57,892 bases of DNA, taken from the NCBI GenBank assembly GCA_029260075.1, contig JAJDDY010000050.1, forward strand, positions 1 through 57,892, in the 5' to 3' direction. Below are positions 17,262 through 25,729 of this stretch, piece by piece (the first letter of the stretch is position 1; every line of letters starts with the position of its first letter). This DNA is from Phycisphaerae bacterium (GTDB lineage Bacteria > Planctomycetota > Phycisphaerae > UBA1845). The notes beneath the pieces were generated by a model that saw only the letters and a list, made by a program, of their open reading frames with translations, had not been told where the DNA came from and did not search any database. The position numbers and the translations under genes were made by a program.

Positions 17262-17582
17262 ATGGCTGACCGAACCAAATCGAGTAAGGAAAAGTTCGAA
17301 ACCGTCGAACCGCTTGGAAAGCGTGTGCTCATCCGTAAGGACGAGGACAAGAAGGTGACCAAGGGGGGGATCGAACTTCCTGATTCGGTGGAGATTCCCA
17401 CGATCAGTGGTCGGATTGTGGCCATCTCGACGCAGATCGATAACGACGAAGATTTTCCGATTCGTCAGTACGATCGTGTCTTGTTCAACCCGAAGAATGC
17501 GATCCCCGTCGAGTTCGATGCGGACAACTACCTCTACGTCGTGCCGCTTGAAGATGTTGTGGCTATCTTCCGATCGAAATGA
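17262..17582 (+). CDS. groES: GroES co-chaperonin (Cpn10) homologue
   Basis: Caps the GroEL cavity during protein folding. From the ATG at 17262, with GAGG ten bases upstream, the protein is 106 residues. It carries PLGKRVLIRKDE, the mobile-loop motif TKGGIELPDS, GRIVAI and VLFNPKNAIPVEFDADNYLYVV. The N-terminal tail before PLGKRV is about 12 residues and charged, slightly longer than in Escherichia coli. No groEL is adjacent; planctomycetes often carry several separate groES and groEL copies, so this may be an orphan paralogue. The longer open frame from 17190 has no family similarity and is not used. Confidence 0.9.
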   Translation: MADRTKSSKEKFETVEPLGKRVLIRKDEDKKVTKGGIELPDSVEIPTISGRIVAISTQIDNDEDFPIRQYDRVLFNPKNAIPVEFDADNYLYVVPLEDVVAIFRSK

Positions 17583-17600
17583 TGCGGCGCCGATGTATGC

Positions 17601-17755
17601 CTGGTGCAGGGGCACGACTCAAGTGACGGCTTCGTCCGATCCGATCCGCGACCGTGAGGGAGCGTTTTCAAGCTGTCGTGACCGTATTTCAAACGTCCGC
17701 TCTCTCACGGTCGCGGCTCGGTAAGCCCGTCATTTGAAGTGTGACAGGGCACTAG
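17601..17755. repeat. MITE-like palindromic element, family A
   Basis: 155 bases, from CTGGTGCAGGGGCACGACTC to GTGTGACAGGGCACTAG, with the GCGACCGTGAGGGAGCG core and its complement. It fills the gap between groES and btpA. Confidence 0.8.
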
Positions 17756-17785
17756 CACATTGACACCGCCGTTGCGATTTTACCC

Positions 17786-18571
17786 ATGATCGATTTGCCG
17801 ACACCCGCGCTCATTGGCGTTGTGCATCTTCCCGCTCTGCCTGCAAGCCCGGCGCACTTGCTTCCCATGAGTGAGATCGTAGCGCGGAGCGTTGCGGATG
17901 CGCGAGCGCTTGGCGAAGCCGGCTTCGACGCGTTGATCATCGAAAATCTCGGCGATGCACCTTTCACCAGCGGTACGCTGTCGCCGGCGAGTGTGGCGGC
18001 GATGGCTGTTGTCGCCGACCACGTACGTCGAGCGGTTGATCTGCCTATCGGAATCAATGCACTACGCAACGATGCGATTGCTGCGCTGAGCATCGCAGCC
18101 GCAACGGGTGCGACGTTTGTTCGCGTCAACGTACATGTCGGCGTGGCTGCGACGGATCAAGGATTCATCGAAGGCACAGCCGATCGAACATTGCGCTTCC
18201 GCAAGCAGCTCGGTCGCCGAATCGCCATTTTGGCAGACGTCCACGTCAAGCACGCTACGCCTATCAGCGAGCAGGACATTGGACGCTCCGCGAAGGACAC
18301 CGCCTATCGCGGCTTGGCGGATGGACTGATCGTGACCGGTGTAGCCACCGGCGAGGCGGTGAATCACGAACAGCTTGAGGAGGTGCGGACTGCGGTTCCG
18401 GATCGACGGTTGTTCGTCGGCAGCGGCGCCACGGTGGACAACGTCTCTGCACTCCTCAAGATCGCGGGCGGCGCCATCGTCGGCACATGGCTCAAAGTTG
18501 ACGGGAAGGTTGATCATGCGATCGACGTCGAGCGGGCGAAGCGGTTCGTCCAAGCCGCCCGGAACCGGTGA
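17786..18571 (+). CDS. BtpA/SgcQ family protein
   Basis: A 261-residue TIM-barrel-type protein. BtpA was described in cyanobacteria as needed for photosystem I stability, and SgcQ is its enterobacterial relative. The family is much wider than phototrophs and its chemistry is unsettled. Diagnostic segments are ALIGVVHLPALPASP, DALIIENLGDAPF, LPIGINALRNDA, FVRVNVHVG, ADVHVKHATP and DGLIVTGVATG. The phosphate-binding style end reads LFVGSGATVDNV and GAIVGTWLKVDG. The gene is single, between a family A element and a small HTH gene. The family call is firm and the substrate unknown. Confidence 0.88.
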   Translation: MIDLPTPALIGVVHLPALPASPAHLLPMSEIVARSVADARALGEAGFDALIIENLGDAPFTSGTLSPASVAAMAVVADHVRRAVDLPIGINALRNDAIAALSIAAATGATFVRVNVHVGVAATDQGFIEGTADRTLRFRKQLGRRIAILADVHVKHATPISEQDIGRSAKDTAYRGLADGLIVTGVATGEAVNHEQLEEVRTAVPDRRLFVGSGATVDNVSALLKIAGGAIVGTWLKVDGKVDHAIDVERAKRFVQAARNR

Positions 18572-18843
18572 AGCGTGGAGGGTTTCTCCAATTTCACCTC
18601 ACGCGTGACTTTAGGCGCGTTGTGAATTGTTAAGTCACTTCACGGATGGGCCGAGGTCTACGTGTCGGCGGGCGAATGTCGCGCAAGTGACACAGGTCGG
18701 AGTGACAGGGGTTGTCAGTGGATTCGCGCGGTCATATATTGCGGGCAGTCGAATTGTAGGTGTCAGGTCCGTGTTGGGGCGATTCGGTTCTTTGTCCTAA
18801 GTTCTGCGGCCTCAAGTCACTGGTGGAACATTAGGAGAAAAGC

Positions 18844-19197
18844 GTGGCGAATCAACTTAGTTCGCGATCCGATCTTACAGAAACGTTGGCCATTCACATC
18901 GCCCTAAAGGCCGCACGGAAGACGGGGAAATTTAAGGAGCACGCCGCTGTCAAGAAGGCAGCGGATCGCTTGTGCTCCGAGCTTGAGAGTGGTCGATCCA
19001 TCTACGGTCGCCAGCTCAAGATGATCGGTTTGATGGAAAAGGGTGCTTCGCTCGTCGACCTGAGTCGGAAACTTCGTTGCTCGCGGCGGACGGTGTTTCG
19101 ATACCTGAATCACCTTGAGGACGCGGGCATACACTTAAAGCTAGAGGGCGTTAAGTATCACGTGGATCGCGGGGTCGCGCGGATGTTGCGCGGTTGA
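18844..19197 (+). CDS. Small helix-turn-helix protein
   Basis: A 117-residue basic protein from the GTG at 18844, with AGGAGA five bases upstream. The centre (about residues 63-92) reads MEKGASLVDLSRKLRCSRRTVFRYLNHLEDAG, a classic helix-turn-helix of the HTH_11/winged type. YHVDRGVARML at the end could be the wing. The N-terminal 50 residues are helical and charged. It is likely a DNA-binding regulator; no ligand-binding domain is present. Its target is unknown. The stop TGA directly abuts the stop of the convergent rnpA, the two together forming TGATCA. Confidence 0.75.
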   Translation: MANQLSSRSDLTETLAIHIALKAARKTGKFKEHAAVKKAADRLCSELESGRSIYGRQLKMIGLMEKGASLVDLSRKLRCSRRTVFRYLNHLEDAGIHLKLEGVKYHVDRGVARMLRG

Positions 19198-19632
19198 TCA
19201 GGCGTTGGCGTTGCGCTCCGGCGGACGTTTCTTGCTTGTCGTAGAACCTCCGCCCGTCTTCGTGCGGTCTTGCGGTTGCCGCGGCTTGCGGCGCAATGCC
19301 CGGCGGACCAGCGTCACGAGTGACGACCGAACGCTGTGGGTCCGATCCGTCGATCCTTGCTTCGCCACACACACAATGTCGACGCCCGTGGGCAGTTCAT
19401 CTCTTGAGGTACGAAAGGCCTCCCGGATTCTCCGTCTCACGTAATGTCGATCGACGGCGTTGCCGATTCGTTTGCTCACGCTGATACCAAGGCGGTTCCA
19501 TCCAAGATCGTTGGCGATCACGTAGACGACGAGGTTAGCGTCGCCGGCCGATCGTTTGGCGCGCATCACGCCCATGAATTCTACGCGCGTTTGGATGCGC
19601 GAACTCTTTCCGTACTGCTGGTCACCCTTCAC
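19198..19632 (-). CDS. rnpA: Ribonuclease P protein component
   Basis: Protein subunit that helps the RNase P RNA bind and cut the 5' leader of precursor tRNA. The 144-residue protein has the family signature GISVSKRIGNAVDRHYVRRRIREAFR at about residues 49-74, with the basic RxxxRRRIRE helix. The N-terminus begins the usual basic, aromatic-containing beta strand region (RIQTRVEFMGVMRAKR). The C-terminal 35 residues are a Lys/Arg/Thr-rich tail longer than normal. In most bacteria rnpA follows rpmH near the origin. Here it instead overlaps the end of an MMPL exporter gene by 11 bases, and no rpmH or yidC is present. Confidence 0.9.
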   Translation of the reverse strand: MKGDQQYGKSSRIQTRVEFMGVMRAKRSAGDANLVVYVIANDLGWNRLGISVSKRIGNAVDRHYVRRRIREAFRTSRDELPTGVDIVCVAKQGSTDRTHSVRSSLVTLVRRALRRKPRQPQDRTKTGGGSTTSKKRPPERNANA

Positions 19633-21922
19633 GGATCGACGCCCCCTGCGCGATCGGTTCGCACGAGTTGTGCCGGTCAGTTGGCACTCGATTCTTCCGC
19701 TGCAAGATCAACAGTATCAGGGCCGGAACCAGTAGCGGGCGAACGATGAAGGTGTCGATCAAGACGCCGATGGCGAGGGCTACGGCGAATTCCTTCATGA
19801 GCAGCAACGATCCCGTGAACGTCGCGGCGAACGCGGCGGCCATGATGACACCGCAACTGCTCACAACCCGTCCGGTTCGTGCGACGGCTGTCATCACCGC
19901 GTCGCGCGGCGGTCGGTGCTTGAGTTCTTCACGGATGCGCGTGACAACGTAGATGTTGTAGTCCTGCCCGAGACTGAGGATGACGATGAACAGAAGGAAA
20001 TCGATCTGCCAGTTCAACCCGCTGACCCCGTAGAACGCTTCAAACAGGAGATCGGTGGTGCCGTAGGCGACGCCATAGCTCAGCAACGTGCCCCCCAACA
20101 GCACCATCGTTTGAGCCACAGACCGCACGAGCAACAAGAGAATCAATCCGACGGCGATGATCGCAGCTACGGCCACGACACGAAAATCGTGGTTACCAAG
20201 ATCGCGGACGTCGGCGTACATCGCCGTGTCGCCGGCGATGTGAATTTGTATCGGGCCGCCATTCAGCGCGACGGCGCCGCTCTGGGCTACGGCGTCGGCG
20301 ATGATCTTCCTCAAGTCGACCATCATATTCATGGCCTCGTTTGACTGTGCGGCCACGGCGAGTCCGAGATCGATGCGCATCGCCCGGCCGGATGCTGACA
20401 CATAGTAGTCTCGGGCTGCCTGTTTGCCGAACATGACCATGGCGGCGCCGAGCGCGCTGGATTCTTCGCCGAGAGCGGCCTGCCGCGTACGTCCGAGCGG
20501 GTCGGCGATGTCGCGTTGAAATACCAAATCGAACCGTTGGCTCAGTGCCGAATGAATGGCATCCAACATGCCTTGATACGCCTCGACCTCGATTGGCGTC
20601 TTCCAATCTTGATCTGACGACAGGATGATGGTCGGCTCGGAGATGCCTGTGCTGTCGAAGAAGTGGCGATTGTAGAGTTGTGCGCCGCGTACCAAGGAGG
20701 AGTCCTTCGGGAACTCGCGAAGGTCGTCGTACAGGGGCTGCGCCTGCGCGGTGACCAGGATGGGGATCACCATGGCGGCTATGACGACAACGATGATGCC
20801 GATGGGGCGTCGCGTAGCCAGTCGACCCACCCAATTCCAAAACGCGCCGTTCCCGGCTGACTGCCGTCGCGGACTGACCGGCCAGAACAAGCGGTCGCCG
20901 AGAATGTACATGAGCGACGGAACGATCGTCAGCACGGCGAACGTGGCCATGAATATGGAAAACGCGATGGCCGGGCCCGACGTGTAGAGGTTGCGGTTGC
21001 TCGCCAGCGCCAAAGTTCCCAAGCCGACAATGTTGGTTCCGCCACTGGCGAGAATGGCTGGGCCGGTTCGACAGAGTGCGGCGCGCACCGCCGTCCGTGC
21101 GTCTACCCCGCGTTTCGCCTCTTCACCGAACCGGGCGAAGAGAAAGAGGCAATAGTCGACGCCCGAACCCACGACGATGACGACGATGAACATTTCCACA
21201 AGGCCGTTAATGGGCATACCGAATTGCGCGGCGAGTCCGATGAGGCCCAGAGAAACCATGAGCGACATGGCGATGGCCGTGATTGGTAGCAGCATGGCTG
21301 CGGGTGAGCGATAGATGAGCAGAAGAATCAGAGCGACGCCGACGAACGCCCAGATCGTCGTACGGTCGACGTCTTGCTTGACGGTGGCGTCTGCGAGTTC
21401 CCCCATGGCTGCGACGCCGGTGATTTCGACTTGTAGATTGGCGTCGTGGTCGTGTTGGGCGATGACGTCTTGGATTGCACGGACGCGCTTGACGGTGCTG
21501 TGGGTGAGCATTTCCGCTGGCAGGTTAACGACGATGACCGCCGACTTGCCGTTGCCACTTTCTAGAATCGGTTGAAGGAACGGTGACAGGGCCGCGGATT
21601 GAACCTGCCAGTCGAGATCGTCGGTTCGGTCGGCGAGTGCCCGCGCGATCAATGCAATCAGCGCATGATCCTCGCTGGTAAGTCCGGTCTCGCGGGCGAA
21701 GACAACCGCCGCCCTGCTGGCCGGTGCGTGCTCTGGAAATTCTCGTTTCAATACGGCGTACGCCAGGCGCGATGGTCGATCCGGCGGGATGAACCCGGTG
21801 TCGTCGTCTTCGAGCAGCGTGGGCAGTCGCGGCGAGGTGGACCAGATTACGATCGCCAGCAGAGGCCATGCGACCGCCCACAGCCACGCCGTTTTCGAGA
21901 CTATTTCGGCCCAGCGTTGCAT
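19622..21922 (-). CDS. MMPL/RND-superfamily membrane exporter
   Basis: A 766-residue inner-membrane transporter, probably a proton-driven exporter of lipids or hydrophobic molecules. It shows the two-fold RND layout: a membrane helix at the N-terminus, a periplasmic domain, five or six helices, then the same again. Each half has the family GxDY motif: GSGVDYCLFLFARF at about 285-300 and LGQDYNIYVVTRI at about 655-667. Upstream TTG codons could extend it by two residues; neither start has a strong ribosome-binding site. It overlaps rnpA by 11 bases. No TetR regulator or adaptor gene lies beside it, so the substrate cannot be guessed. Confidence 0.88.
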   Translation of the reverse strand: MQRWAEIVSKTAWLWAVAWPLLAIVIWSTSPRLPTLLEDDDTGFIPPDRPSRLAYAVLKREFPEHAPASRAAVVFARETGLTSEDHALIALIARALADRTDDLDWQVQSAALSPFLQPILESGNGKSAVIVVNLPAEMLTHSTVKRVRAIQDVIAQHDHDANLQVEITGVAAMGELADATVKQDVDRTTIWAFVGVALILLLIYRSPAAMLLPITAIAMSLMVSLGLIGLAAQFGMPINGLVEMFIVVIVVGSGVDYCLFLFARFGEEAKRGVDARTAVRAALCRTGPAILASGGTNIVGLGTLALASNRNLYTSGPAIAFSIFMATFAVLTIVPSLMYILGDRLFWPVSPRRQSAGNGAFWNWVGRLATRRPIGIIVVVIAAMVIPILVTAQAQPLYDDLREFPKDSSLVRGAQLYNRHFFDSTGISEPTIILSSDQDWKTPIEVEAYQGMLDAIHSALSQRFDLVFQRDIADPLGRTRQAALGEESSALGAAMVMFGKQAARDYYVSASGRAMRIDLGLAVAAQSNEAMNMMVDLRKIIADAVAQSGAVALNGGPIQIHIAGDTAMYADVRDLGNHDFRVVAVAAIIAVGLILLLLVRSVAQTMVLLGGTLLSYGVAYGTTDLLFEAFYGVSGLNWQIDFLLFIVILSLGQDYNIYVVTRIREELKHRPPRDAVMTAVARTGRVVSSCGVIMAAAFAATFTGSLLLMKEFAVALAIGVLIDTFIVRPLLVPALILLILQRKNRVPTDRHNSCEPIAQGASIREG

Positions 21923-22085
21923 CAACAAGAGACGACTTTCATTTCAATTCTTCGTCAAGTTCTGATTGTGCGGATCGGCGTGAATCGACGATGCGGCACG
22001 TCGCGCCGGTTCACTGTGAGCAAGACCTATGGTAGTATTCGGTTCGTCTTTCGGATTAGTCTCGTTGCCCCGCAAGGCGCAAGCC

Positions 22086-22318
22086 ATGAACTCTGTCGGT
22101 TTCAACCTCCACAAGAAGACTATCAGTGTTTGCCGGGTGAACCAAGAGCGCGCCCTCTTGGGCCGCAAGAGATTTTCTTGCAGTATCCCGGAACGGGTTG
22201 TGGATTTTTCGAGTCGATCACGGAACGCACGAGCGTGCCGGCGACCGCTCGTCACGAGTCGTTGTTGGCTTCGCTTGAACCTTCGGCGGATAGACGCCTG
22301 ATCGAGGCGAAGCGCATA
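22086..22318 (+). pseudogene. Decayed IS110-family transposase N-terminus
   Basis: The ATG at 22086 opens MNSVGFNLHKKTISVCRVNQ, matching the start of IS110 transposases (normally GxDxHK). The catalytic Asp of the DEDD site is Asn here. Near 22205 homology moves to another frame (FFESITERTSVPATARHESL, then LLASLEPSADRRL), where IS110 proteins have the 'EATxxYEWLxxLLEPLA' region. The rest of the transposase is gone; the next gene's ribosome-binding site follows at once. So this is a truncated, frameshifted relic of about 230 bases. IS110 elements lack long terminal repeats, and none is seen. No search was run; the identity rests on the N-terminal motif. Confidence 0.7.
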
Positions 22319-22331
22319 GGGAGGAACACGA

Positions 22332-22832
22332 ATGAGCAAGATCAAATGGCAACTCGCCAGCGGGAAGACGTGGCGGATGAAGCTGGAGCAGGATCATCCG
22401 AATCATGGGAAAGTCGTGCCCATTCCGCCCAAGATGCAGAAGCGCCTTGGTCACGGTCTCCTACTCATACCTCATCCGAAAAACGTGGAAGCTTTGATGC
22501 GGAAGGTTCGCAAGGGCAAGCTGACGACCGGGTCGTGCATACGCGATCGACTGGCCACGGAAGCCGGCGCGACCGCGTCGTGCCCCCTCGTGACCGGAAT
22601 TTTTGTCAACATCGTTGCCAACGCCGCCGAAGAAGATCGCGCGGCGGGCAAGAAGCGCATTACGCCCTATTGGCGTACGATCAAGAACGACGGCAAACTC
22701 AACGACAAGTACCCCGGTGGGGTTAGGGCGCAGGCTGCACATCTCCGCGAGGAGGGGTTCACGATTCAGGCGGGCAAGGGCAAACAGCCGCCGCGTGTGA
22801 AAAACTACGAGCAGTTTCTTATGCACGCCTAG
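22332..22832 (+). CDS. MGMT/Atl1-like DNA-binding protein without alkyl-acceptor cysteine
   Basis: A 166-residue protein with GGGAGG seven bases upstream of its ATG. Residues 45-125 resemble the DNA-binding domain of O6-alkylguanine transferases and Atl1-like proteins: LMRKVRKGKLTTGSCIRDRLATEAGATASCPLVTGIFVNIVANAAEEDR, then ITPYWRTIKNDGKLNDKYPGG. The alkyl-acceptor PCHR motif is absent, so it should bind rather than repair alkylated bases; the CP at ATASCPL is not in the right context. The N-terminus (KVVPIPPKMQKRLG) is shared with proteins annotated 'MGMT family' in Bacteroidetes and planctomycetes, as I recall. It follows an IS110 relic directly. Confidence 0.78.
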   Translation: MSKIKWQLASGKTWRMKLEQDHPNHGKVVPIPPKMQKRLGHGLLLIPHPKNVEALMRKVRKGKLTTGSCIRDRLATEAGATASCPLVTGIFVNIVANAAEEDRAAGKKRITPYWRTIKNDGKLNDKYPGGVRAQAAHLREEGFTIQAGKGKQPPRVKNYEQFLMHA

Positions 22833-22837
22833 CCGCA

Positions 22838-22878
22838 TGTTCAAGAGTGTGGCACCGGCTTCCAGCTGGTGATCCATG
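22838..22878. repeat. Fragment of family C element
   Basis: TGTTCAAGAGTGTGGCACCG and the following TTCCAGCTGGTGATCCAT match the first third of the complete copies. The remainder is missing. Confidence 0.7.
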
Positions 22879-22954
22879 TGCTGCCCGCATGAATACGCAT
22901 GCAGTTGACGACGGAGACTTTGTCATCGCAAGAATCACGGACGCATTGTCCGCG

Positions 22955-24601
22955 CTAGATCGGGCATGCGATGGCTCCGAGCCGCTGTGTGAGCAAGGCG
23001 TTTTCTCGATAGTCGATCGGAATAGTGAGCACGCACGGCCGGTCCGCGTTGAATGCTTCTTCCATCGCCGGCGCGAGGTCGCATGAACGCTCTACGCGAA
23101 GCCCCAAACAATCGAACGATTCCGCCAGCTTGACGAAGTCGGGGTTGTTGAATGCAAGGTCTGTATGACGCCCGAACTGGTTCTGCTGTTTCCACGCAAT
23201 GAGTCCATACTCGTGGTCTTCCCAAATCATTGTAACGATGTTGGCGCCGATTCGTCTTGCGGTCTCCAACTCCTGCACATTCATCAGGAACCCCGCGTCG
23301 CCGCAGATGGCCAAGACGCGCCGGTCGGGGTAGATCATCTTGGCGGCGATGGCGCCGGGTAGAGCGAATCCCATCGAACAGAAGCCGTTGGAAATGAGGC
23401 AGGTGTTGGGTTCGTCGCATTGATAGTATCGAGCGATCCACATTTTGTGGGCGCCGACGTCGCTGAGCACAATGTCATTAGGCCCAAGCGCCTCGCGCGC
23501 ATCCCACAACGCCTTCTGTGGCCTGATCAACCCGTCAGTATCGTCGTCCTTGTGTGCGGCGAAATCAGCTTGCATTTCCTCCCGGATGGACGCATGTTGT
23601 TTGGTCTGAAAATCCATCGGTTCTTGCGCGACACGCTCGTTGAGCATCCACAACGTGTGGGCCAAGTCGCCCACGACTTCAACGTCGGTGTGGTAGTGAT
23701 CGTCAACCTCGGCCGGCAGGAAATCGATGTGCACGATTTTCTTGTCGTTGTTCTTGTTCCACAGTCGCGGGTGATACTCGACCATATCGTAACCCAGCGT
23801 AATCACGACATCGGCGGCGTCGATCGCGCACGACACCAGATCCTTCGACTGCAAACCGACGGTGAACAGTGCATAGTCGGCACTTCGATCGACACATCCT
23901 TTGCCCATGAAGGTGCTGATGACGCCAATACCGGTGGCTTCGGCGAAGATTCGCAACTGTTTGCTCGCGCGCGTTCGGATGGCGCCGTTGCCCGCCACAA
24001 TGACGGGACGTTTGGCCGATCGAATGACGGCGCACGCTTGGTTCACAATTTTGTCATCAGCCACTGGTCGGCGCAATCGCGTTGCGGGGATTGGTTCATG
24101 GTGCGCCTCGCTGGCGGCGATGTCTTCGGCCAGCTCAATGTGGCAGGCGCCGGGCTTTTCGGTCGTCGCCACTTTGAAGGCTTTGCGAACCACTTCGGGG
24201 ATGTTGTCGCCATGGAGAATCGGCGTGGCCCACTTCGTGATCGGTTTGAACATGGCGACGACGTCCATGTTCTGGTGGCTTTCCTTGTGCTGCCGTTTGC
24301 TGTCGGCTTGCCCGGTGATGACGATCATCGGGGCGCGGTCCATGTTGCCATCGGCGACGCCGGTTACGAGGTTGGTGGCGCCCGGTCCGAGCGTGCCAAG
24401 GCAGACGCCGGGTGTTCCGGTCAGGCGGCCGTAGACGTCCGCCATGAACGCGGCACCTTGCTCATGTCGTGTGAGGACGAATTGGATCGACGAGTCTTCC
24501 AACGCCATCATGACGTGGGCGTTTTCTTCACCGGGAACACCGAAGATGTGCGCCACACCTTCGTTCTCAAGACACTTGGCAAAAAGCTCTGAGGCTTTCA
24601 T
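22955..24601 (-). CDS. alsS: Acetolactate synthase, catabolic-type large subunit
   Basis: Thiamine-diphosphate enzyme joining two pyruvates into acetolactate. The 548-residue protein has the activating Glu47 in LTRHEQGAAFMADVYGR, the GTLGPGATNL and MIVITGQ segments, and the ThDP-binding GDAGFLMNVQELETA motif. The set is nearer to the catabolic AlsS type than to biosynthetic IlvB. No regulatory small subunit (ilvN) or acetolactate decarboxylase is adjacent, so the product's fate (branched-chain amino acids or acetoin) is open. The start ATG has GAGGAGAG eight bases upstream. Related ThDP enzymes such as glyoxylate carboligase are less likely. Confidence 0.9.
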   Translation of the reverse strand: MKASELFAKCLENEGVAHIFGVPGEENAHVMMALEDSSIQFVLTRHEQGAAFMADVYGRLTGTPGVCLGTLGPGATNLVTGVADGNMDRAPMIVITGQADSKRQHKESHQNMDVVAMFKPITKWATPILHGDNIPEVVRKAFKVATTEKPGACHIELAEDIAASEAHHEPIPATRLRRPVADDKIVNQACAVIRSAKRPVIVAGNGAIRTRASKQLRIFAEATGIGVISTFMGKGCVDRSADYALFTVGLQSKDLVSCAIDAADVVITLGYDMVEYHPRLWNKNNDKKIVHIDFLPAEVDDHYHTDVEVVGDLAHTLWMLNERVAQEPMDFQTKQHASIREEMQADFAAHKDDDTDGLIRPQKALWDAREALGPNDIVLSDVGAHKMWIARYYQCDEPNTCLISNGFCSMGFALPGAIAAKMIYPDRRVLAICGDAGFLMNVQELETARRIGANIVTMIWEDHEYGLIAWKQQNQFGRHTDLAFNNPDFVKLAESFDCLGLRVERSCDLAPAMEEAFNADRPCVLTIPIDYRENALLTQRLGAIACPI

Positions 24602-24698
24602 TTCTGTACTCTCCTCAATGTTCTTGTCCCGAGAACAAGTGCGACACGGGCTCGTGGCGCGCGAGCGCCAGCCGGTTCGGCATGTGCATCACCAAGAA

Positions 24699-25550
24699 CT
24701 ACTGTTGGATGTTGAGTTTCCAATCGTAATCGAAGTACGTCAAGGACCACGATCCTGAACCGAGTGCCCTCGTTTGGCTAGCGTCCGTCACGTAGGGCGC
24801 CAGAAACTTAGCGATCGACGATGCGTGCGGCATGAACTTGCGGTCCACGAAATCACCGCCGTACCACTTGAACACCTTGCTGATCGCTATCCTACGCTTG
24901 CCGGCGTCGACGATGCACTGCTTCGGGTTCGACACGAAACGAGTCATGGACGCGGCGAGTTGGTTCTTGATGTCGCGACCAGTATACGCTCGATTCCAAA
25001 GCGGTGGACACCCCCGTGCCGCGCACACTAGCGCCACATGAATACGCGGGTCGCGCAATCCGACTTGTTTGCGCAGGATTTTGTGTTCGATATCGTCGAG
25101 CGTCCAACGACCTCCGCCCACGTCAGACCGGATGCCTTTCCAGATGGACAGGCCGCCGACTTTCTGCTCAGTGATGTGGTACTGTGACCAAGTCGATCGG
25201 TCGGCGGGTAGGGTTTGTAGGACAGCCTGAATCGTTAGTGCATTGTAGGCGTTGATCCAAAATGCAAGTCTGTCGTCATCATCGACGAGCTTGTCTGCTG
25301 ACGCAGTAGCCAGGCTCGCAATGTACTTGCGAAACAGTGGGGCGTTCTTGATACCGACATAGTCGACCAATCCCCGAGCGTCGACATGTTCTCGTAAGAT
25401 GGAATCCCAAGCGGATTGGTCGAACCGGCCGTGGTCTGCCGATGACGCCTTCGCACGCGGCGTTGGTTTCCCCCCGTGCGCACTTGCTGCTCGCCATGCC
25501 CCGCTGGCCGTAATGAAAACTATCATAACCAAGACGAACCTATTTACCAT
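24699..25550 (-). CDS. Exported DUF547 protein
   Basis: A 283-residue protein with an N-terminal signal peptide (hydrophobic residues 4-22, cut probably after AASA). The DUF547 core spans about residues 45-230: VDYVGI, DRLAFWINAYNALTIQAVL, DDIEHKILR, RIHVALVCAARGCPPL and FKWYGGDF. DUF547 proteins show a papain-like arrangement with a conserved Cys in the GCPP context and a His upstream (here in DDIEH and HVALVCAARGCP), but no activity is settled. A ribosome-binding site GGGAGAG precedes the ATG. It lies between alsS and gdhA on the same strand with moderate gaps. Confidence 0.88.
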   Translation of the reverse strand: MVNRFVLVMIVFITASGAWRAASAHGGKPTPRAKASSADHGRFDQSAWDSILREHVDARGLVDYVGIKNAPLFRKYIASLATASADKLVDDDDRLAFWINAYNALTIQAVLQTLPADRSTWSQYHITEQKVGGLSIWKGIRSDVGGGRWTLDDIEHKILRKQVGLRDPRIHVALVCAARGCPPLWNRAYTGRDIKNQLAASMTRFVSNPKQCIVDAGKRRIAISKVFKWYGGDFVDRKFMPHASSIAKFLAPYVTDASQTRALGSGSWSLTYFDYDWKLNIQQ

Positions 25551-25686
25551 GATTCTCTCCCATCAGTGGTCGCTGTGGTGTGAATCCTTTCCGCCACGAT
25601 CCAGTCAGAACCCGCATCTCACCTACGACTGCAGCGCCCAGTCACTCGTAGCGCAGGTTTCGAGCTGCACGGGACGCGATTACGGT

Positions 25687-25703
25687 GCAGGCAAGATGCC
25701 TGC
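25687..25703. repeat. Short hairpin of a dispersed type downstream of gdhA
   Basis: GCAGGCA, a three-base loop and TGCCTGC form a perfect hairpin 27 bases past the gdhA stop. There is no T-run, so it is not a standard intrinsic terminator. The surrounding GCGCAGG...TGCGCTAC looks like a dispersed palindrome; only this copy was seen. Confidence 0.4.
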
Positions 25704-25729
25704 GCTACGCGTTCGAATCTACACTGCAT

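Noticed and set aside
21599-22726. A 375-codon plus-strand open frame
   Set aside because: Its first third is antisense to the MMPL gene and its end is out of frame with the Atl1-like gene; only the middle holds the IS110 relic, which is reported separately.
23420-24592. A 390-codon plus-strand open frame
   Set aside because: It is fully antisense to acetolactate synthase, which has unmistakable motifs.
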